Positions 63,002 through 64,000 of a DNA stretch of 64,000 nucleotides are shown here, piece after piece. The first letter of the stretch is position 1; each line of letters opens with the position of its first letter. The position numbers and the translations under genes were made by a program. The DNA lies in assembly GCF_003058085.1 (NCBI RefSeq), contig NZ_QBUD01000001.1, forward strand, positions 558,001-622,000, read 5' to 3'. This stretch comes from Yoonia sediminilitoris (GTDB taxonomy: Bacteria > Pseudomonadota > Alphaproteobacteria > Rhodobacterales > Rhodobacteraceae). Under the pieces are notes generated by a model. It did no database searches and was not told the DNA's origin. It was given only the letters and a program-made list of their open reading frames with translations.

Positions 63002-64000
63002 ATGCGGATGGACGCGCGCGCACTCATGGACCGGTTGGTGGCCTTCCCCACGGTGAGCAGTGAAAGCAATCTGGAGTTGATTGATTTCGTTGAGGAATAT
63101 CTTGATGCGCATGGAGTTGCGGCGAATCGCGTTTATAATAGTGATGGTAACAAGGCATCGCTCTATGCCCATGTGGGCCCTCAGGTTGAAGGCGGGGTTG
63201 TCTTGTCCGGTCATACGGATGTCGTCCCTGTGGCCGGTCAGGCGTGGGATACCGACCCATTTGTCGTGACCCGGAAAGGCAAAAAGCTTTACGGTCGCGG
63301 CACATGCGACATGAAGGGCTTTGACGCGCTTGCCCTGTCTGCGGTGCCTCTGGCGCTGGAGCGCGGAATCAAGCGACCGCTGCAAATCGCACTCAGTTAT
63401 GACGAGGAGATCGGCTGCGTCGGCGCACCCCCGATGATCGACCATATGGTCAGCATGGGGATGCCACGTGCGGACACGGTCATTGTGGGTGAACCGTCAA
63501 TGATGAAGCTGGTCAACGGGCATAAGGGCGGCATCGGATATCGCATACATTTCAAAGGCTTCGAGGTGCATTCTTCACTTCTTCCCGAGGGTGTCAGCGC
63601 CATCATGGAGGCCGCCAAACTGATTATGTGGGCAAACGAACAGAATGCGATCAATGCTGCGGCGACCCCCGGTCCGGTGGCCGCAGACTTCTATCCGCCC
63701 TACACCACCTTGCACGTGGGCAAGATCAGCGGCGGCACAGCGCAGAACATTACAGCAAAAGACTGCCACCTCGCATTTGAGTTTCGGATTGTGCCGGGCG
63801 AAGACATAAATGCATGGCAGCAAAAATTTATGGCAAGAGTGCATGAAATAGAGGCGGAAATGAAAGCGATCCACCCTGACGCCGGAATCGTCGCGGAGCA
63901 ATATTTCGCAGTACCGGGCCTCAAGCCAGAGGAAAACGGGACGGCCGAAGCACTGGTGCGCCGTCTGACCGGCGATAATTCAACCAATGTCGTCAGCTAC
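63002..64000 (+). CDS. argE: Acetylornithine deacetylase-type M20 peptidase (partial)
   Basis: 333 codons are visible before the window ends, so the C-terminus is missing. The M20 metal site is clear: VVLSGHTDVVPV (His and Asp), GRGTCDMKGFDA and the catalytic/metal pair in SYDEEIGCVG. DRLVAFPTVSSESN is the usual start of ArgE proteins, which remove the acetyl group from N2-acetylornithine in arginine synthesis; other N-acyl amino acids are possible. Start is uncertain: ATG 63002 has AGGA 8 bases upstream, and an in-frame ATG at 62969 has AAGAGG. Divergent from the peptide transporter operon. Confidence 0.85.
   Translation, partial: MRMDARALMDRLVAFPTVSSESNLELIDFVEEYLDAHGVAANRVYNSDGNKASLYAHVGPQVEGGVVLSGHTDVVPVAGQAWDTDPFVVTRKGKKLYGRGTCDMKGFDALALSAVPLALERGIKRPLQIALSYDEEIGCVGAPPMIDHMVSMGMPRADTVIVGEPSMMKLVNGHKGGIGYRIHFKGFEVHSSLLPEGVSAIMEAAKLIMWANEQNAINAAATPGPVAADFYPPYTTLHVGKISGGTAQNITAKDCHLAFEFRIVPGEDINAWQQKFMARVHEIEAEMKAIHPDAGIVAEQYFAVPGLKPEENGTAEALVRRLTGDNSTNVVSY

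Noticed and set aside
1-64000. CRISPR arrays, tRNA or rRNA genes, insertion sequences, prophage and toxin-antitoxin loci
   Set aside because: I looked for repeat-spacer arrays, tRNA-like cloverleafs, transposase or integrase motifs and paired small toxin/antitoxin genes and found none that could be supported.

Overview
The window is a 64 kb stretch of alphaproteobacterial chromosome. It is most likely from the Roseobacter group of Rhodobacteraceae. The reasons are the several TRAP and TctABC uptake systems, dicarboxylate and aromatic-acid catabolic modules, a monomeric isocitrate dehydrogenase, membrane transhydrogenase PntAB, moderately high GC and the style of gene packing. The genus cannot be fixed from sequence reading alone. 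I see no rRNA, tRNA, CRISPR array, insertion sequence or prophage.

Layout. (1) 1-5.8 kb: a TRAP transporter (dctPQM), a marR-fcs pair (feruloyl-CoA synthase type ligase) and a divergent DUF3237 gene. (2) 5.8-10.1 kb: an RND efflux pump with its adaptor. (3) 10.1-19.7 kb: a remnant of a TRAP permease, then a long co-directional operon for beta-oxidation of dicarboxylic acyl-CoAs resembling the pim operon. It holds a fused hydratase/dehydrogenase, thiolase, two acyl-CoA dehydrogenases, thioesterase, CoA ligase and glutaryl-CoA dehydrogenase. It also contains an internally deleted enoyl-CoA hydratase and a 49-residue ORF that may be a second remnant. (4) 19.8-23.6 kb: a minus-strand island of surface or secreted proteins (a lipoprotein, a 789-residue RTX protein, a second lipoprotein). 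Two perfect FNR-type boxes precede it, and a run of nine G lies inside one predicted promoter. (5) 23.6-28.8 kb: homoprotocatechuate meta-cleavage genes hpaR and hpaFED-FAH-hpaH, tightly coupled. (6) 28.9-34.8 kb: monomeric NADP-isocitrate dehydrogenase, a divergent response regulator / sensorless histidine kinase pair, and an ABC exporter. (7) 34.9-40.1 kb: tctCBA, a heme-oxygenase-like gene overlapping a single-domain receiver gene, and an M19-type dipeptidase. (8) 40.2-46.9 kb: pqiA-pqiA-pqiB-pqiC, a second TRAP dctQM pair without a binding protein, and a P-loop kinase. (9) 47-57 kb: BrkB-type membrane protein, SDR, isoprenylcysteine methyltransferase-like protein, pntAB, a phospholipase-D-fold protein bracketed by palindromic repeats, rluE, an ornithine/lysine decarboxylase with a long leader, and a DUF3422 protein. 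(10) 57-64 kb: a dipeptide/oligopeptide ABC operon and the start of an ArgE-type deacylase that runs off the window.

Together the genes describe a metabolically versatile heterotroph. Aromatic acids (hydroxycinnamate type, homoprotocatechuate) and dicarboxylates are imported and activated to CoA esters or ring-cleaved, then fed as succinate, pyruvate and acetyl-CoA to the TCA cycle. NADPH is balanced by isocitrate dehydrogenase and transhydrogenase. The most unusual material is the FNR-boxed RTX/lipoprotein island with its G-tract promoter, the two small remnant genes inside the beta-oxidation operon, the decarboxylase leader with an arginine-rich upstream ORF, the heme-oxygenase/receiver cassette, and the repeated palindrome placed just after stop codons.
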